Below are positions 1 through 4,714 of a stretch of DNA of 5,378 bases, piece after piece. Position 1 is the first letter of the stretch, and every line of letters begins with the position of its first letter. Source of the stretch: Nitrososphaerales archaeon TH5895 (GTDB lineage Archaea; Thermoproteota; Nitrososphaeria; Nitrososphaerales; Nitrososphaeraceae); NCBI GenBank assembly GCA_014523695.1, contig JAATVS010000253.1, positions 1 to 5,378 on the forward strand, read 5' to 3'. Both the position numbers and the translations under genes were made by a program. The notes beneath the pieces were generated by a model. The model was given only the letters and a program-made list of their open reading frames with translations. It was not told the origin of the DNA and did no database searches.

Positions 1-27
1 GTGTACAATTAATTTGATTTATGTATT

Positions 28-300
28 TTAGCGAATCTCTTCTTTATTTGGCTCCCATATTGCACATATTCCATATGGTGCTATTTCGCCTGAGCTTGTC
101 CCATATGCATCAGGTCCTTCATCTGTGACAATGGCACAATGGTTAGGTTTCATAAAGTATATGCAATTGTAGCAGAAATATCCAGTATGATGATCCGAGT
201 CTTTAAAATCTTCCATTTCAATATATCTTGCAGTAATCTTTGCCAACTTCTTTAGGTTTGTTGCTTCTTGCGGTATACTCTGGGTAGAGTCTTTTGACAT
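28..300 (-). CDS. Small four-cysteine protein, HiPIP-like (putative Fe-S)
   Basis: Ninety residues, ATG to TAA. The first ~40 residues are polar and helical-looking. The second half holds Cys43, Cys46, Cys55 and Cys79 (C-x2-C-x8-C-x23-C), ending in a G-x-C-x-x-W motif close to the C-terminus. A CxxC followed by two single cysteines, the last preceded by Gly and followed by an aromatic residue, resembles small high-potential iron-sulfur proteins, which carry one 4Fe-4S cluster and shuttle electrons. That assignment is inference from cysteine spacing; a zinc-binding or other cluster role is possible. No signal peptide or membrane segment is seen, so a cytoplasmic location is likely. No Shine-Dalgarno site precedes the ATG, which lies inside an overlapping minus-strand frame (252-434). 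Both may be transcribed from the TATA-like box at 483-495. The gene itself looks real; its function is uncertain. Confidence 0.7.
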   Translation of the reverse strand: MSKDSTQSIPQEATNLKKLAKITARYIEMEDFKDSDHHTGYFCYNCIYFMKPNHCAIVTDEGPDAYGTSSGEIAPYGICAIWEPNKEEIR

Positions 301-434
301 ACTACGTAGATATCCGCAGCAATGTTATTAACAATTTCAGGAACTTCGGAAGAGGTGTCGTAGGTTTCTAGCTCTTCGGCCGCATTTGCAATTCTTCTCA
401 ATAGAAATATTTCTAACCAGGGTAGAGATATCAT
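252..434 (-). CDS. Doubtful 60-residue ORF overlapping the HiPIP-like gene
   Basis: ATG-to-stop frame of 60 codons whose last 49 bases overlap the start of the cysteine protein in another frame. Residues 1-45 look like plausible protein: a hydrophobic start (SLPWLEIFLLRRIANAAEEL) leading into an acidic amphipathic segment. The overlapping tail is basic and looks like an out-of-frame reading. A TATA-like box at 483-495 would place transcription about 27 bases before this ATG, which supports a transcript covering the region. It could be a translationally coupled small protein, the front part of a gene joined to its neighbour by a frameshift, or simply the 5' untranslated region of the HiPIP-like gene. 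No family recognised. Confidence 0.25.
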   Translation of the reverse strand: MISLPWLEIFLLRRIANAAEELETYDTSSEVPEIVNNIAADIYVVCQKTLPRVYRKKQQT

Positions 435-482
435 TCCTATGAGACTTGGCTGATCTGCTGCTGCTCCTTTGACTTTGAACTG

Positions 483-495
483 TTTTTATAAAATA
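483..495 (-). promoter_or_regulatory. TATA-like promoter for the leftward unit
   Basis: On the minus strand this reads TATTTTATAAAAA, close to an archaeal TATA box. A start site about 26 bases downstream would fall near 460, giving a leader of roughly 27 bases to the ATG at 434, or about 160 bases to the ATG at 300. An inverted repeat at 497-514 lies immediately upstream of it, next to the TFB-recognition position. Confidence 0.4.
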
Positions 496-496
496 T

Positions 497-514
497 TGTG
501 CATTTATTAGCACA
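497..514. repeat. Inverted repeat TGTGC-N8-GCACA
   Basis: Perfect 5-base arms around an 8-base AT spacer, directly upstream of the TATA-like box of the leftward unit. The 18-base size and position suit a dimeric regulator operator, but the arms are short and chance is a real alternative. Confidence 0.35.
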
Positions 515-524
515 TTTCGTACAC

Positions 525-707
525 CTATGGTAGGCGGTCAATTTCGGCTAGCAGTTCGCCCAAAATCTTCATTTCGGCCGCCTGCCTTCTTTCAGAAATG
601 AGTTGATAACGCGATAGCCAATGGAAGAAGACTCGATTATGTGTTCTAATATTAACTCTGCAAACACGATTTGCAGAAGTACACTGTGCATCTATAACCG
701 GTATTAA
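525..707 (-). pseudogene. Possible coding remnant without a start codon
   Basis: A minus-strand frame stays open for 60 codons between an upstream TGA (708-710) and a TAG (525-527). Its last part, about residues 35-60, reads like a true amphipathic helix with many Glu, Arg, Ala and Leu residues (for example SERRQAAEMKILGELLAEID) and has less AT-rich codons than its surroundings. The only in-frame start is an ATG at 572, which would leave just 15 residues. I therefore read this as the possible 3' end of a decayed gene. No family recognised, and chance cannot be excluded. The frame also crosses the hairpin at 657-677. Confidence 0.25.
657..677. repeat. Perfect 8-bp stem-loop
   Basis: TCTGCAAA, a 5-base loop (CACGA), then TTTGCAGA. 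This is one of the strongest compact hairpins in the window. It lies about 105 bases before the coiled-coil gene start and upstream of that gene's TATA-like box, so it is outside the predicted transcript. It could be a protein-binding palindrome or a leftover of mobile DNA. No T-run follows on either strand, so a terminator is not supported. Confidence 0.5.
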
Positions 708-746
708 TCAATATTTTGTACACAAACAATACGGAAGCAAGAGAAA

Positions 747-756
747 TTATATTTAT
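747..756 (+). promoter_or_regulatory. TATA-like box of the coiled-coil gene
   Basis: TTATATTTAT, centred about 30 bases before the ATG at 782. A start site about 26 bases downstream would give a leader of only a few bases, matching the lack of a Shine-Dalgarno site. Confidence 0.45.
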
Positions 757-781
757 GACTAACAAGATAATGTAAGAGCAT

Positions 782-1327
782 ATGACAGAAGAAAGGGAAG
801 AGGAACCAACTTCACCTTCATTAACAGAAAACCAGTTTGTGGAAGAGACGCCTGCAATAGCACCACAGGAAGAAAACTTGCAGGTACAAAACAAGATAAT
901 AGTAGAATCACAAGAAAAATCTCGTATTAGCAAGAAGAGGCAGAAGAGAAGGCGAGCGATTACATATTTGTCACATATCTCAAAACAGGTAGAAAAGAAC
1001 GGAAATCAGATTGATAGAATAACAACTTTAATTGAATCTTTGCAGAAACAGAGGCAGACCATCTTTACAGCAGGACAGGGACTAGGGCAGTCTCAATCAC
1101 AATCAATAAAACAGATTAAATCCCAACTTAGCCAGCTACAAAAGCAAGTATCACGGGTTCAAAAAGATCTTCAAAAGTTAAGAACAGCTGCCGCAGCTAA
1201 ATCAGGATTTGGAAAATTGAATTCTACTACTGCTACTACTACCGTCAAACCTAAATCTAGGACGAGCAAAAAGAACAAAGCAATTGCTAGCACTAGGCTT
1301 AGAAGGAAAAGGATTAAGAAAAGGTAA
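782..1327 (+). CDS. Charge-segregated coiled-coil protein, unknown function
   Basis: 181 residues starting at ATG 782, chosen because it follows the TATA-like box at leaderless spacing. Four zones are visible. Residues 1-45 are strongly acidic and disordered (many Glu, Pro, Gln). Residues 51-58 form a basic cluster (KKRQKRRR). Residues ~62-135 are Gln/Lys/Leu-rich with heptad-like hydrophobic spacing, consistent with one or two coiled-coil helices broken by a Gly/Gln/Ser stretch near 98-108. After a Thr/Ala linker (149-154) comes a Lys/Arg-rich tail (156-181). There is no membrane span or catalytic motif. Such basic tails often bind nucleic acid and coiled coils oligomerise, so a structural or nucleoid/RNA-associated role is possible; this is inference. 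The reverse strand has an open frame at 652-933 that I regard as a shadow. I do not recognise the family. Confidence 0.75.
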   Translation: MTEEREEEPTSPSLTENQFVEETPAIAPQEENLQVQNKIIVESQEKSRISKKRQKRRRAITYLSHISKQVEKNGNQIDRITTLIESLQKQRQTIFTAGQGLGQSQSQSIKQIKSQLSQLQKQVSRVQKDLQKLRTAAAAKSGFGKLNSTTATTTVKPKSRTSKKNKAIASTRLRRKRIKKR

Positions 1328-1413
1328 ATTGCATTGCATCTATTAATTACAGACTCAATGTAGAAAAAGGGTTGTCTAGAAAGGATAGAGGATTGAAGTT
1401 CGTTTGAGTATCA

Positions 1414-1617
1414 TTGATGGGAGAAAACTGGCCTGATTATATCATAGAAGCAGAGAGGTGTCTTGCAAAGAATGGACTGCTCTTTATTGCGGAGACGACA
1501 AAGTCGCTTAGTGGAAGACTGTCCAGATTAAGAAAAATAATAAAAGAGCGTGGATTTGAAATAAATTCGGATGAAGAAAGAGGAGACTTTACATTTATTG
1601 AGGCGAGAAAACTTTGA
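1414..1617 (+). pseudogene. C-terminal remnant of a SAM-dependent methyltransferase
   Basis: The 67-codon frame matches the end of class I methyltransferases of the RRP8-like type, which in archaea and bacteria can sit at the end of large DEAD-helicase/restriction-type proteins. Visible features are SLMGxNWPDYIxEAxRxL, a post-motif GLLFIAET strand, then a helix and an F-E-I-x-S-D-E-E-R-G-D-F-TFIEA end. The S-L of the SLMG motif is encoded at 1411-1416, before the ATG at 1417, so the conserved reading continues upstream, where it meets an in-frame TGA at 1405-1407. Related proteins carry a Ser near this place (VFSLSLMG), and TCA to TGA is one change. The SAM-binding glycine motif that should lie further upstream is absent, since 1328-1404 shows nothing like it and the coiled-coil gene precedes. 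This fragment could not methylate anything alone. The identification of the fold is firm; the parent gene is inferred. Confidence 0.65.
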
Positions 1618-1801
1618 TTCGGTTTTATCGCCAAGGTCTCCCGAGAAGTTGAATGAGATGATCACGAAGTTAACATCGATGGATGCATCAAGCGCATGAT
1701 GGTGAGTGAAATCTGGATTTACAGGTCCTACATGCATGAGTATTTGTACGTAACAAACAATTATTTACCATCAATTAAAGCTATCATCATTACTCGTCCG
1801 T

Positions 1802-1818
1802 AGAGGATTACAACCTCT
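1802..1818. repeat. 5-bp stem with 7-base loop, anticodon-arm-like
   Basis: AGAGG, loop ATTACAA, CCTCT. The 5+7+5 geometry and a T in the second loop position mimic a tRNA anticodon arm (reading TAC). However, no T-arm with a TTCRANNC loop follows and no D-arm or acceptor pairing is found, so this is not annotated as a tRNA. Confidence 0.35.
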
Positions 1819-2070
1819 TAGATCCAGTCCGAGGAGTGTTTTCGTGCGCAAAAAATAATAGTTAAAAATTTTATTTGACCAAAAAGTACTATGCATAATT
1901 TGCGAGGTGTACATTCGACCCGGATTATTTTCACCTATTGATTTCCACTCTATTTTGTAGATATGACTTTATTTAATAAAATTAGTATATTTAACTAAGT
2001 AAACAGATGTTTTTTGAATTTAAAGTTGCTGCGAGGGAAATTAGATGTTATTTCCAATTCGGTGTTCAAG

Positions 2071-2077
2071 TATATAT
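2071..2077 (+). promoter_or_regulatory. TATA box of the basic unknown-protein gene
   Basis: TATATAT, 33-39 bases before the ATG at 2110. A transcript starting 25-27 bases downstream would begin near 2098-2102 with a leader of about 10 bases. No Shine-Dalgarno site is seen before the ATG. Confidence 0.5.
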
Positions 2078-2109
2078 GTCACAGTAGTACATCATAGGTT
2101 AATAAAGAA

Positions 2110-2745
2110 ATGTTTAGTCGCAAGGCCTCATCCAAAGGCCGACTCATAAAATCTAATAATAAATGGGGTAGATCTAAGCGGCGTCATTTTGCGCGCCAAA
2201 ACCACAGAAAAAAGACATCGGATCAATATGAGAAGAAATTCAAAAACGTACAACTCAGTCAGTACAGTACAGATAAATGGATCCCTTGTCCTTCCGGCTA
2301 CACCAGGAGTCAGGGATGGAACGCGTTATCCAAGGCCTGGCTAGGATATAAGATTGCGAACAATCCTAGAAATGGCGAAACCATTCAAGATAAATTATTC
2401 TGGGCGCAAATGATTCAAAATATCCAGACCGACCTAGGTCTGAAAAGATCCTCATTCCCGCAACTCTCATTGGTCGGCGATGTGGTTTTTGCGTATGATA
2501 TAGAAAAGGAACTCGAATTACAAGACAAACATGACGAATTATGGTTCAAAGAGTACGAAAAGAAAAAGCGCGAGCATATTCAGGAAATAGTAGATGCATC
2601 TATGTTAACTGAACAAGAGATAGAGTGGGTAGAAGAGTATGCACCACAGTTTACGACAGAAATAACTCATGAAAAGGAGAATGGATATGTAGAACGGGTG
2701 GTTATGCCAAATCTCTTTGATATTCGCAGGAACAGTCAAAACTAA
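2110..2745 (+). CDS. Basic-N-terminus protein of unknown function
   Basis: 211 residues; ATG 2110 sits at short-leader distance from a TATA box. Residues 1-45 carry about 17 Lys/Arg and only two acidic residues, suggesting a disordered nucleic-acid-binding or ribosome-like tail. From Trp57 there is a compact section with an IPCPSGYTRSQGW motif, then W/Y-rich helices (ALSKAWLGYKIANN) up to about residue 130. Residues ~140-200 are acidic, Lys/Glu-rich and helical, with two Trp-Glu pairs. No catalytic motif, membrane span or signal peptide is seen, and only one Cys (60). The order basic tail, aromatic core, acidic helix suggests a soluble binding protein. I do not recognise the family. The coding look (even composition, long frame, promoter) makes it a real gene. 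It converges with a possible small minus-strand ORF ending 22 bases after its stop. Confidence 0.8.
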   Translation: MFSRKASSKGRLIKSNNKWGRSKRRHFARQNHRKKTSDQYEKKFKNVQLSQYSTDKWIPCPSGYTRSQGWNALSKAWLGYKIANNPRNGETIQDKLFWAQMIQNIQTDLGLKRSSFPQLSLVGDVVFAYDIEKELELQDKHDELWFKEYEKKKREHIQEIVDASMLTEQEIEWVEEYAPQFTTEITHEKENGYVERVVMPNLFDIRRNSQN

Positions 2746-2766
2746 TACTTCTATTAGAAAGGAAAC

Positions 2767-2862
2767 TCAAGAATTTCGGGCGCGCAAATCTTTCAATTCA
2801 TTTTTGAGATTCTCCTTTAGTGCCTCAAGATCCTCAGATCTACAGACCCGATTCGTGTACAT
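2767..2862 (-). CDS. Possible 31-residue helical peptide
   Basis: ATG at 2862 to TGA at 2767-2769, too short for usual gene finding. After MYTNRVC comes RSEDLEALKENLKNELKDL, an amphipathic, coiled-coil-like helix with regular Leu spacing. The in-frame codon three positions upstream is TGA, so no longer form exists. It would be divergent from the deaminase gene, and the AT box at 2905-2914 reads TATAAATTAT on this strand, at suitable distance for a short leader. It could be a true microprotein or the last helix of a lost gene. Confidence 0.35.
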   Translation of the reverse strand: MYTNRVCRSEDLEALKENLKNELKDLRARNS

Positions 2863-2904
2863 TATGTTTCATCGATAATTCCCATTACTCTACACCTGCA
2901 CCAC

Positions 2905-2914
2905 ATAATTTATA
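2905..2914. promoter_or_regulatory. TATA-like box, possibly divergent
   Basis: ATAATTTATA on plus, TATAAATTAT on minus. On plus it is centred about 32 bases before the deaminase ATG at 2942, giving a leader of only about 5 bases. On minus it lies some 43-52 bases before the small ORF start at 2862. The plus use is the better supported. Confidence 0.45.
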
Positions 2915-2941
2915 GGAAAAATAGTATGAAGGAGAATAAGG

Positions 2942-3403
2942 ATGAATAATTTCAATCGGGTAGAAGTTCTGCGGGAGACCGTTTTTTCCTATCTTAATTA
3001 TGCACAGGCTAGTATTAGCGGTCATAGGGTGGCCGCCGCTGTATTTGCTATGAGGAAACCCACATCGAAGCGCAATAAAAGATTAGAAGCCGAGAGTAGT
3101 GATTTGTTCAAAGTCTTTGGTGGTTGCAACTTGGAAATATCTATAAGCACGGTTCTGCACGCAGAGGCTATAGCTTTGTACAAGGCGTTATCAGAAGGAT
3201 ATACAAAAATTGAGGCAGTGGGAGTAACAAGTGATCATGAAGATCAGATAAAACCTTTGTGCGGCGCTTGTAGACAATTGTATATGTATATCAATCCCAT
3301 GACAACAATCTATGTATTTGGTAAAGATAAAAAAGTCAAACTCAAGGTGAAACTAATAGATACAATGAATTATCCATATATTAGTAGAGGCAAGATCACT
3401 TAA
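2942..3403 (+). CDS. Cytidine deaminase-like protein
   Basis: 153 residues. The family hydrolytically deaminates cytidine or deoxycytidine to the uridine form in pyrimidine salvage, using one zinc ion, in the cytosol. The zinc site is complete: His73-Ala-Glu75 (HAE, Glu as proton shuttle), then Cys107 and Cys110 in LCGACRQ. G-C-N63-L-E65 fits the family's ribose-binding N-x-E. The length suits the small tetrameric class, but that class normally has Cys in CAE, whereas His is typical of the larger dimeric enzymes. Two further oddities: the usual Pro directly before the first Cys is Leu (Pro is one residue earlier), and residues ~38-58 form a Lys/Arg/Glu-rich insertion where most members have a short turn. 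Substrate could therefore differ (modified nucleoside or a blasticidin-type compound). ATG 2942 is preceded by GGAG at 2931-2934 and by a TATA-like box. The gene stands alone with no salvage partner nearby. Confidence 0.85.
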   Translation: MNNFNRVEVLRETVFSYLNYAQASISGHRVAAAVFAMRKPTSKRNKRLEAESSDLFKVFGGCNLEISISTVLHAEAIALYKALSEGYTKIEAVGVTSDHEDQIKPLCGACRQLYMYINPMTTIYVFGKDKKVKLKVKLIDTMNYPYISRGKIT

Positions 3404-3747
3404 CGTGTGGATGTAGGTGTAGCTGTGCACTATATTCTTTGATTAATTGCTAGTCTACACACTACAAAACTATCCATGCCTGGCTCCCATTTTGTTCTAT
3501 TAAACATACCTAAATTTTGTTGCAGTTGTAAGATAAATTTGTAATGAGCAATCATATCCTTATTAATAGCGTGACGAATGGATAGCAGAATAATTAAAGT
3601 TAGAAACAAGCCTTCGAGGAACTTTGTGTTACGTGACCAATAATTTTAACTGTCACATTGATCCGTTACTAAAAACCTCAGCAGTCAAATAGATAGGCTA
3701 CTGTAAACCTCTAGCATGTCACGGTGATGTAATAGTAGAGTGGTTAA
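3404..3747. other. Intergenic spacer after the deaminase
   Basis: About 344 bases, AT-rich, without a supported gene. A 25-codon minus-strand frame (3430-3507, beginning MFNRTKWEPGMDSFVVCRL) follows a weak TATA-like stretch at 3530-3541 at leaderless spacing, and a 21-codon plus frame lies at 3578-3643. Both are too short to call. Weak pairing between GTGTAG (3417-3422) and CTACAC (3455-3460) follows the deaminase stop, with a long loop. No RNA gene was recognised. Confidence 0.45.
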
Positions 3748-3888
3748 ATGCAATTAAAGAATAAAGTAATCCTAATCTCTATATTTCTTATAGTTCTTGC
3801 CGTTTTCTATGCGTCTCTTTATAACTATAATTACACCGAAAGCAAGGAGCTTATAAGTATCGCAGAGAAAGAATACGACAAGCGTTAA
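3748..3888 (+). CDS. Small single-span membrane protein
   Basis: 46 residues, ATG 3748 to TAA 3888, with a TAA codon directly before the ATG fixing the start. Residues 1-6 are MQLKNK (positive), followed by a hydrophobic stretch at 7-24 (VILISIFLIVLAVFYASL), then a Tyr/Asn-rich stretch and a charged amphipathic tail (ESKELISIAEKEYDKR). The lysines before the span suggest the N-terminus stays inside and the C-terminal tail lies outside. The segment could also be an uncleaved signal anchor. Such small membrane proteins often tune a larger membrane complex, but nothing nearby names a partner. No clear TATA box was found. It converges with the SnoaL-like gene, with hairpins in between. Confidence 0.6.
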   Translation: MQLKNKVILISIFLIVLAVFYASLYNYNYTESKELISIAEKEYDKR

Positions 3889-3896
3889 GAAGATCT

Positions 3897-3916
3897 AATG
3901 CATTTTTCAATGCATT
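3897..3916. terminator. Stem-loop between convergent genes
   Basis: AATGCAT, loop TTTTCA, ATGCATT: a perfect 7-bp stem 9 bases after the membrane-protein stop. The loop has four T residues but no clean T-run follows. Its place between two convergent stops suggests transcript ending or 3'-end protection; archaeal terminators rely mainly on T-tracts, so this is tentative. Confidence 0.35.
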
Positions 3917-3919
3917 CAG

Positions 3920-3949
3920 GTAGGCGTTGCAGTTCTGGCTTCAGCCTAC
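3920..3949. terminator. Second stem-loop, 3' of the SnoaL-like gene
   Basis: GTAGGC ... GCCTAC, 6-bp stem with an 18-base loop, ending 11 bases from the SnoaL-like stop. With the neighbouring hairpin it forms a possible bidirectional end region. The long loop makes it weak by itself. Confidence 0.3.
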
Positions 3950-3960
3950 AGTCAGTATGC

Positions 3961-4344
3961 TCATTTTATTCTCTCTACCCACTGAGATCGCCACTCAGGT
4001 GGTTCGAAAGGATCTGCATAGTAGTGTGTTTCATGTGCGACCTTACCATCTCTGAACTCCATGATGGTTACCACATTGACAGGACGCCCATCATAAGTGA
4101 TAATTAATTCAGTTATCCAGAGGTTGCCTTCTCCCCGTATTCGTAGAATCTTAAAAGTAAGTTTAGCGGGATAGTGTGCCCTGAGTTCGTACAGGTTACG
4201 TTCGCCAGAGATACGTTCGCCCGATTGTGGAAATTCAACTATGAGGTCGTCATGATAAATGTCGTGCGCTCTGTCTAAATCTAGAGCCACTGTGGCCTCC
4301 CAGTGACGTTCAAGTTCAGCACGTATATCTTGATTATCCAACAT
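3961..4344 (-). CDS. SnoaL-like / NTF2-fold family protein
   Basis: 127 residues, the usual length for a single SnoaL-like (NTF2-superfamily) domain, a cone-shaped alpha+beta barrel with a central pocket. Members range from polyketide cyclases to ketosteroid-isomerase-like enzymes and plain ligand binders. Visible here: the N-terminal helix pair with RHWEATVALDLDRAHDIY, the H-D-D-x-x-x-E-F-P-x-S-G-E strand typical after it (31-43), and the C-terminal IMEFRDGKVAHETHYYADPF strands (94-113), then PPEWR near the end. Potential pocket residues include His27, Asp28, His31, Asp32 and His107, but no substrate can be named. ATG 4344 was taken; only a weak GGA lies just before it. It is codirectional with the SDR gene about 370 bases upstream, too far to assume one operon. 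Base composition looks less AT-rich than in the left half. Confidence 0.85.
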   Translation of the reverse strand: MLDNQDIRAELERHWEATVALDLDRAHDIYHDDLIVEFPQSGERISGERNLYELRAHYPAKLTFKILRIRGEGNLWITELIITYDGRPVNVVTIMEFRDGKVAHETHYYADPFEPPEWRSQWVERIK

Positions 4345-4357
4345 CTTCCTGAATCAA

Positions 4358-4388
4358 AAGCCTAGATTATTAGTCTTCCCTTAGGCTT
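4358..4388. repeat. Inverted repeat upstream of the SnoaL-like gene
   Basis: AAGCCTA ... TAGGCTT, perfect 7-base arms with a 17-base spacer, 14-44 bases before the ATG at 4344. The spacer contains an AT stretch (ACTAATAATC on minus) that could act as a weak TATA box about 25 bases before the start codon. An operator flanking the promoter or a leader hairpin are both possible. Confidence 0.35.
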
Positions 4389-4542
4389 CAAATGTAGCCC
4401 ATCAACATACTACTAACTAAATTCTATCCTCCCACTGACAAGAGCACATTTGTCCTAGACTTGTTGTTCCTATCCGGGTTTTACTACTGCAGACTACTAC
4501 GGTATTGTATCTCTGAAGCGTGCTGCTTGTATCTTTTTCTAA

Positions 4543-4584
4543 GGTCTAGCTAGACGAAAAACAGAAGCAGATACTAGCTAGACC
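4543..4584. repeat. 11-bp perfect inverted repeat built of CTAG units
   Basis: GGTCTAGCTAG at 4543-4553 pairs with CTAGCTAGACC at 4574-4584 across a 20-base purine-rich spacer. The left arm is also part of a self-palindrome, GTCTAGCTAGAC (4544-4555), and CTAGCTAGAC occurs twice as a direct repeat (4546-4555 and 4574-4583). It lies downstream of the SDR stop in the SDR's direction, and could be an end structure, a protein site, or a small mobile-repeat remnant. Confidence 0.5.
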
Positions 4585-4617
4585 CCAGAAATCAATGCAA
4601 CCATATAGCAAGAGGTG

Positions 4618-4635
4618 GCCTAATATGGATTAGGC
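4618..4635. terminator. Hairpin 3' of the SDR gene
   Basis: GCCTAAT, loop ATGG, ATTAGGC: perfect 7-bp stem with a 4-base loop, about 80 bases past the SDR stop. No T-run follows on the minus strand, so its role as transcript end is only a guess. Confidence 0.3.
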
Positions 4636-4714
4636 AGCAAAAGTACGTGAAGAGTTTCCGTTTAACAGCATGCGTAATGGGTGGCTCCTACAATGTAATT
4701 CTTCTCGTTCAAGG

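Larger units (their letters stand above)
435..781. other. Intergenic gap between divergent units
   Basis: Between the leftward cysteine-protein unit and the rightward coiled-coil gene. It holds the leftward TATA-like box, the inverted repeat at 497-514, the start-less frame 525-707, the stem-loop at 657-677 and the rightward TATA-like box at 747-756. No RNA gene was recognised. Confidence 0.6.
1618..2109. other. AT-rich gene-poor spacer
   Basis: About 490 bases with no supported gene. Short open frames exist on both strands (plus 1696-1803; minus about 1528-1764), but neither shows a known motif. The region holds a small stem-loop at 1802-1818, low-complexity AT palindromes near 1863-1873 and 1968-1980, and the TATA-like box at 2071-2077. 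It may be degraded sequence left with the methyltransferase remnant. Confidence 0.5.
4345..4714. other. Intergenic spacer between SDR and SnoaL-like genes
   Basis: About 370 bases without a supported gene. It contains three inverted repeats (4358-4388, 4543-4584, 4618-4635), unusually many for this window. Open frames across 4630-4827 show no family features. No RNA gene was recognised. Confidence 0.55.

Noticed and set aside
652..933. 93-codon minus-strand frame
   Set aside because: Overlaps the coiled-coil gene start antisense; Ser/Cys/Ile-rich translation is typical of the reverse of acidic codons.
1437..1634. 65-codon minus-strand frame
   Set aside because: Antisense to the methyltransferase remnant, whose plus-strand reading has clear family motifs.
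1528..1737. 69-codon minus-strand frame beginning MHVGPVNPDF
   Set aside because: First half looks mildly protein-like, but most of the rest is antisense to the methyltransferase remnant and no family motif is visible.
1696..1803. 35-codon plus frame in the gene-poor spacer
   Set aside because: Short, no promoter or ribosome site, no motif; composition fits chance in AT-rich DNA.
1785..1845. tRNA gene around the anticodon-like hairpin
   Set aside because: No T-arm loop, D-arm or 7-bp acceptor stem can be built around it.
2926..2949. Seven-codon ATG frame just before the deaminase start
   Set aside because: It overlaps the deaminase start out of frame and the predicted transcript begins downstream of its ATG; no attenuation structure seen.
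3578..3643. 21-codon plus frame beginning MDSRIIKV
   Set aside because: Too short, no promoter at suitable distance, no recognised motif.
3898..4107. 69-codon plus frame
   Set aside because: Antisense to the SnoaL-like gene and running through the hairpin region; Ser/Cys-rich shadow.
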